Below, piece after piece: positions 60,770 to 64,000 of a DNA stretch of 64,000 nt. Made by a program: the position numbers and the translations under genes. How positions within the stretch are numbered: the first letter of the stretch is position 1; the number at the start of each line of letters is the position of its first letter. This DNA is from Pantoea piersonii (GTDB lineage Bacteria; Pseudomonadota; Gammaproteobacteria; Enterobacterales; Enterobacteriaceae), in assembly GCF_003612015.1 (NCBI RefSeq), contig NZ_RARB01000001.1, positions 930,001 to 994,000 of the forward strand, given 5' to 3'. Below the pieces are notes generated by a model. The model was not told the origin of the DNA, ran no database searches, and saw only the letters and a list, made by a program, of their open reading frames with translations.

Positions 60770-61810
60770 ATGAGCGACAAACTTCGTGTTGGATTGATGG
60801 GGTACGGCTTCGCCAGTAAGACGTTTCACGCGCCGCTGATTGCGGGCACGCCGGACGTCGAGCTGGCCGCTGTCTCCAGTAGCGACGAAGCGAAAGTGCA
60901 CGCCGACTGGCCGCAGGTGAAAGTAGTGGCCGAACCCCAGGCGCTGCTGGACGATCCTACGCTGCAGCTGATCGTTATCCCCACGCCTAACGATACCCAC
61001 TTTCCGCTGGCCAAGGCCGCGCTGAATGCCGGTAAGCACGTCGTGGTGGATAAGCCCTTTACCGTGACGTTGTCACAGGCGCGTGAGCTGGAAGCGCTGG
61101 CGAAGGCCAAAGGTCTGCTGCTTTCCGTTTTCCATAACCGTCGCTGGGACAGCGATTTCCTGACCCTTAAGCAGCTGCTGAAGGATGGCACGCTGGGCGA
61201 GGTGCGCTATTTTGAATCGCATTTCGACCGTTTTCGTCCGGAAGTGCGTCAGCGCTGGCGCGAGATGAAAGGCGCTGGCAGCGGCATCTGGTACGATCTG
61301 GGACCGCATCTGCTCGATCAGGCGCTGCAGCTGTTTGGCGCGCCGGTCGCCATTAATGTCGATATGGCGGAGATGCGTCCGGGCGCGCAGACCACCGACT
61401 ATTTTCACGCCACGCTTACCTATCCGCAACGCCGCGTGGTGCTGCACGCCAGCATGCTGGTGGCCGCCGAGTCGCCGCGTTATGTGGTGCACGGCACGCG
61501 CGGTAGCTACGTGAAATATGGTCTGGACCCGCAGGAAGATCGGCTGAAAGCGGGCGATTTTCCGCCGGGCGAGGAGTGGGGCTACGATATGCGCGACGGC
61601 GTGCTGACGCTGGCGGAAGGCGACGGCGTCAAAGAAGAGACGCTGATGACGCAGCCGGGCAACTATCCCGCCTATTATGCGGCAGTGCGCGATGCTATCA
61701 GCGGGCGCGGCAACAATCCGGTCACGGCGGAAGAGGCGATCCAGGTGATGGAGCTGATCGAGCTGGGGCTACAGTCGGCTGAGAAGCGACAGACGCTGTC
61801 GCTGAAGTAA
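60770..61810 (+). CDS. ydgJ: YdgJ, Gfo/Idh/MocA-family oxidoreductase
   Basis: Predicted NAD(P)-dependent dehydrogenase of the Gfo/Idh/MocA family, 346 residues as in E. coli. The N-terminal Rossmann motif is VGLMGYGFASKTFHAP. VVDKPFTVT holds the catalytic-type Lys, and WYDLGPHLLDQAL the second conserved motif. AGGAG precedes the ATG at 60770. Substrate unknown. Confidence 0.94.
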   Translation: MSDKLRVGLMGYGFASKTFHAPLIAGTPDVELAAVSSSDEAKVHADWPQVKVVAEPQALLDDPTLQLIVIPTPNDTHFPLAKAALNAGKHVVVDKPFTVTLSQARELEALAKAKGLLLSVFHNRRWDSDFLTLKQLLKDGTLGEVRYFESHFDRFRPEVRQRWREMKGAGSGIWYDLGPHLLDQALQLFGAPVAINVDMAEMRPGAQTTDYFHATLTYPQRRVVLHASMLVAAESPRYVVHGTRGSYVKYGLDPQEDRLKAGDFPPGEEWGYDMRDGVLTLAEGDGVKEETLMTQPGNYPAYYAAVRDAISGRGNNPVTAEEAIQVMELIELGLQSAEKRQTLSLK

Positions 61811-61813
61811 CAG

Positions 61814-61842
61814 AAAAGGTCGGCTGCGCGCCGACCTTTTTA
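61814..61842. terminator. Bidirectional terminator after ydgJ
   Basis: AAAAGGTCGGC-TGCGC-GCCGACCTTTT, A- and T-flanked. Confidence 0.9.
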
Positions 61843-61943
61843 TTCATAAGGCTGCCGTGGGCCTCTCTCTGTCAGCAAGGTGCTGACGCGGATGACAAGG
61901 CCCGATCGCAAAGACGCAAAAAGCGCCATCCCTGGCGGCTCGG

Positions 61944-61965
61944 CCCGCGCATTCCCTTGCGCGGG
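61944..61965. repeat. Inverted repeat in the ydgJ-add spacer
   Basis: CCCGCGC-ATTCCCTT-GCGCGGG without a T run. The flanking sequence GACGCTTTGCTCTTCGG (61965-61981) recurs almost exactly at 52411-52427 near araA, so a degenerate dispersed repeat is possible. Confidence 0.45.
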
Positions 61966-62039
61966 ACGCTTTGCTCTTCGGTCCTTATCACCCGCGTTTT
62001 ACGTTCATCAGCCGCCTGTGGCCGCACCCGCGGCCTTTC

Positions 62040-63038
62040 TTACGCCTTCACTTTATTGCGAATGGCGGTTTTCTCCGCGTCGCTCAGGAAGGCAATGGTC
62101 AGGCCGTTCTCCTGCGCCTGGCGGATCTGCGCGGCGCTCAGCCCGGCGGCAGGCGCAGCGTGCTGATATTCATGCGCCAGTTCAATCCCCTGAACCGCCG
62201 GATCGTCGGTGTTCAGCGTCGCCAGAATGCCGTGCTCCAGGAACTGTTTCAGCGGATGGTGCGCCAGCGACGAAACGGTGCTGGTCTGGATATTGGACGT
62301 GAGGCAGGACTCAATACCGATGCGATGCTCGGCAAGAAAATCCATCAGCGCGCGGTCTTCAATCGCTTTTACGCCATGGCCGATACGCTCGGCGCCCAGC
62401 TCGCGGATCGCCTGCCAGATGCTTTCCGGACCGGCCGCTTCACCCGCATGCACCGTTACGCGGAAACCGGCGTCGCGCGCCTGCGTAAAGTGGCTGAGGA
62501 ACTCGCTGCCGGGAAAGCCCAGCTCATCGCCCGCCAGATCGACGGCGGTGATATGATCGCGGTGCGCCAGTAAGCCTTCCAGCTCGCGCAGGCAGGCTTC
62601 GTCACCGAAGGTGCGGCTCATAATGCCAATCAGGCGCACGTCAACGTTATATTTCTGACAGCCCGCCTTGATCCCGTCGATTACCGCTTCCACCACGCCC
62701 GCCACCGGCAGGTTATGGTTCATTGCCATATAGCCCGGCGAAAAACGCAGCTCGGCGTAGTGAATGCCGGCGCGCGCCGCATCTTCGACATTCTCCAGCG
62801 CAACGCGGCGGCAGGCATCAAGATCGCCCAACACCTTCACACCCCAGTCGAGCTTATTAAGAAAGCTCACCAGATCGGGCTGATTTTCAACCACCTGAAC
62901 GTGCGGACGCAGCGATTCCAGCGAGGTGGCGGGCAGGGCAAGGTTAAACTGACGGCCTAAATCCAGAATGGTCTGCGCGCGGATATTGCCGTCAAGATGG
63001 CGATGGATATCGGTAACGGGAAGGCTGGGATCGAACAT
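62040..63038 (-). CDS. add: Adenosine deaminase
   Basis: Deaminates adenosine and deoxyadenosine to inosine forms. 332 residues (E. coli 333). Zn and active-site motifs: [27 protein letters not shown] and TLNTDDPAV. The start at 63038 ([12 protein letters not shown]) matches the family; the upstream in-frame extension is not needed. Confidence 0.97.
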   Translation of the reverse strand: MFDPSLPVTDIHRHLDGNIRAQTILDLGRQFNLALPATSLESLRPHVQVVENQPDLVSFLNKLDWGVKVLGDLDACRRVALENVEDAARAGIHYAELRFSPGYMAMNHNLPVAGVVEAVIDGIKAGCQKYNVDVRLIGIMSRTFGDEACLRELEGLLAHRDHITAVDLAGDELGFPGSEFLSHFTQARDAGFRVTVHAGEAAGPESIWQAIRELGAERIGHGVKAIEDRALMDFLAEHRIGIESCLTSNIQTSTVSSLAHHPLKQFLEHGILATLNTDDPAVQGIELAHEYQHAAPAAGLSAAQIRQAQENGLTIAFLSDAEKTAIRNKVKA

Positions 63039-63148
63039 GCTGCACTCTCTGACAAGGATAAAAGTGCAGACCATTATAGAAACATCTTGCGCAACATAGC
63101 GAGTCATTTGCGCAACCTGCGCCGCGTCTGCTGCGATATTAAGCGAAA

Positions 63149-63168
63149 GGGCGGCTAAGAAGCCGCCC
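63149..63168 (-). terminator. Hairpin between malY and add
   Basis: GGGCGGCT-AAGA-AGCCGCCC, next to the malY stop. The minus strand follows with TTTCG, a short T tract. Confidence 0.65.
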
Positions 63169-63172
63169 GGTT

Positions 63173-64000
63173 TCATGCGCCGAGCGCCTGTAGCGCCGCA
63201 ATCAGGCGGCTGAGGCCCTCGTCCAGCTTGCTGCGCGGACAGCCAGCATTCAGACGCAAAAAGCCCCGGCTCGCTTCTCCATAGGTCGAGCCGGGCATCA
63301 TTGCCACTTTCTGCTGTTGAATAAGCTGCTGCTGCAGCGCCGCCTCGTCGATGCCAAGCGGATTAAGATCGAGCCACGCCAGGTAGGTCGCCTGTGGCGG
63401 CTGCCAGTCGAGCACAGGAAAGGCTGCATTAAGCCGCTGGGCCACGTGCTGCAGATTTGCCTGCAAACAGGCGCGCAGCGCGTCGAGCCAGGGCGCGCCT
63501 TCGCGATAGGCGGCGATATGCGCCGCCACGGCGAACACCGCAGGTGAGGAGAGACCATCCGCCTTCATCTGCTGCATAAAGGCCTGTCGATCCTGTTGAT
63601 CGCTAATGATCCCCCATGCGCCCGTCAGCGCCGGAATATTGAAGCTTTTCGATGCGGAAGTAAAAAGCGCCCAGTCGCTACGCGCAACTTCGCTCCAGGG
63701 CAAATGCACAACGTCGCCCCACACCATATCCATATGGATTTCATCGCTGATGACGCGTACCTGGTAACGTTCGCACAGCGCGGCCATCTGCGTCAGCTCC
63801 TCCCGTGTCCAGACCTTGCCGGTGGGATTATGCGGACTGCACAGCAGCATCAGCTTGCACCCTGGCCGAGCGAGCTGCTGTTCCAGCGCCTGCATATCGC
63901 AGCGCCAGCCTTGTGCGTCGCGCAGCAGCGGCTGAGCAAGAATCTGGCGTTGACTCTGAGTCAACAAGGTATAAAAAGCATCATAGGCAGGGGTGTGGAT
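63173..64000 (-). CDS. malY: MalY, PLP-dependent beta-cystathionase (5' end outside window)
   Basis: The C-terminal 275 codons of MalY, a cystathionine beta-lyase that in E. coli also represses MalT. The frame runs to the window edge ([12 protein letters not shown]), so the start lies to the right; E. coli MalY has 390 residues. [25 protein letters not shown] and the PLP lysine in [14 protein letters not shown] are present, with [10 protein letters not shown] near the end. Neighbour of add, as in E. coli. Confidence 0.94.
   Translation of the reverse strand: MHTPAYDAFYTLLTQSQRQILAQPLLRDAQGWRCDMQALEQQLARPGCKLMLLCSPHNPTGKVWTREELTQMAALCERYQVRVISDEIHMDMVWGDVVHLPWSEVARSDWALFTSASKSFNIPALTGAWGIISDQQDRQAFMQQMKADGLSSPAVFAVAAHIAAYREGAPWLDALRACLQANLQHVAQRLNAAFPVLDWQPPQATYLAWLDLNPLGIDEAALQQQLIQQQKVAMMPGSTYGEASRGFLRLNAGCPRSKLDEGLSRLIAALQALGA

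Overview
The window is a piece of an Enterobacterales chromosome. Almost every gene is closely similar to an Escherichia coli gene in length and motifs, and long runs keep E. coli gene order (suf operon-ldtE-lpp-pykF-valine tRNAs-mdtK-ribE-cfa-ydhC/ydhB-purR-ynhF-mepH-grxD-rnt-gloA-nemA-nemR; ydhI/J/K-slyA-slyB-anmK-mliC-pdxH-tyrS-pdxY-gstA-dtpA-nth-rsx operon-ydgK-cnu; ydgJ-add-malY). The high GC, three valine tRNAs, absence here of sodB, ydhP and lhr, and the added sugar block suggest Erwiniaceae (Pantoea/Mixta/Erwinia type) rather than Escherichia. That placement is an inference from gene content, not a tested identification. No prophage, insertion sequence, CRISPR array or rRNA was seen.

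Layout. 1-6.6 kb: end of a ydiJ-like oxidoreductase gene, an unrecognised gene under a perfect Fur-type palindrome, then sufABCDSE (Fe-S cluster assembly under stress). 6.6-13.8 kb: envelope and central metabolism genes (ldtE, lpp, pykF), a three-gene tRNA-Val(GAC) operon, mdtK, ribE and cfa. 14-26 kb: ydhC/ydhB, purR with its own pur box, the 29-codon ynhF, mepH, grxD, rnt, gloA, nemA/nemR with two operator-like palindromes, eptA, ydhL, ydhF and sodC. 26-39 kb: an unknown lipoprotein, the ydhIJK efflux set divergent from slyA, slyB, anmK-mliC-pdxH-tyrS-pdxY, gstA and dtpA. It also includes a stand-alone relative of the CTP synthase amidotransferase domain that has the nucleophile Cys but Gln in place of the catalytic His. 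39-47 kb: nth and the rsxABCDGE electron-transport operon (RsxC carries about nine Ala/Lys-rich tandem repeats), ydgK and cnu.

47.7-60.7 kb is a sugar block placed between cnu and ydgJ, which are near neighbours in E. coli. It holds a galactofuranose-type ABC importer (ytfQ-ytfR-ytfT-yjfF), araBA (araA and araB only, no araD), the arabinose ABC importer araFGH divergent from araBA, and araC as the last gene. AraC-like and CRP-like sites lie between araB and araF. A near-ideal -10, a LacI-family operator and a CRP-like site lie upstream of ytfQ. The window ends with ydgJ, add and a 5'-truncated malY.

Themes: oxidative, electrophile and iron stress (suf, grxD, sodC, nemRA, gloA, slyA, nth, rsx), envelope maintenance (ldtE, lpp, mepH, cfa, eptA, slyB, anmK, mliC), vitamin B6 metabolism (pdxH, pdxY) and pentose uptake. 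I found no clearly new multi-gene system. The best leads are the Fur-box orphan gene, the His-less amidotransferase-like protein, the RsxC repeat array, the unknown lipoprotein and the inserted sugar block lacking araD.
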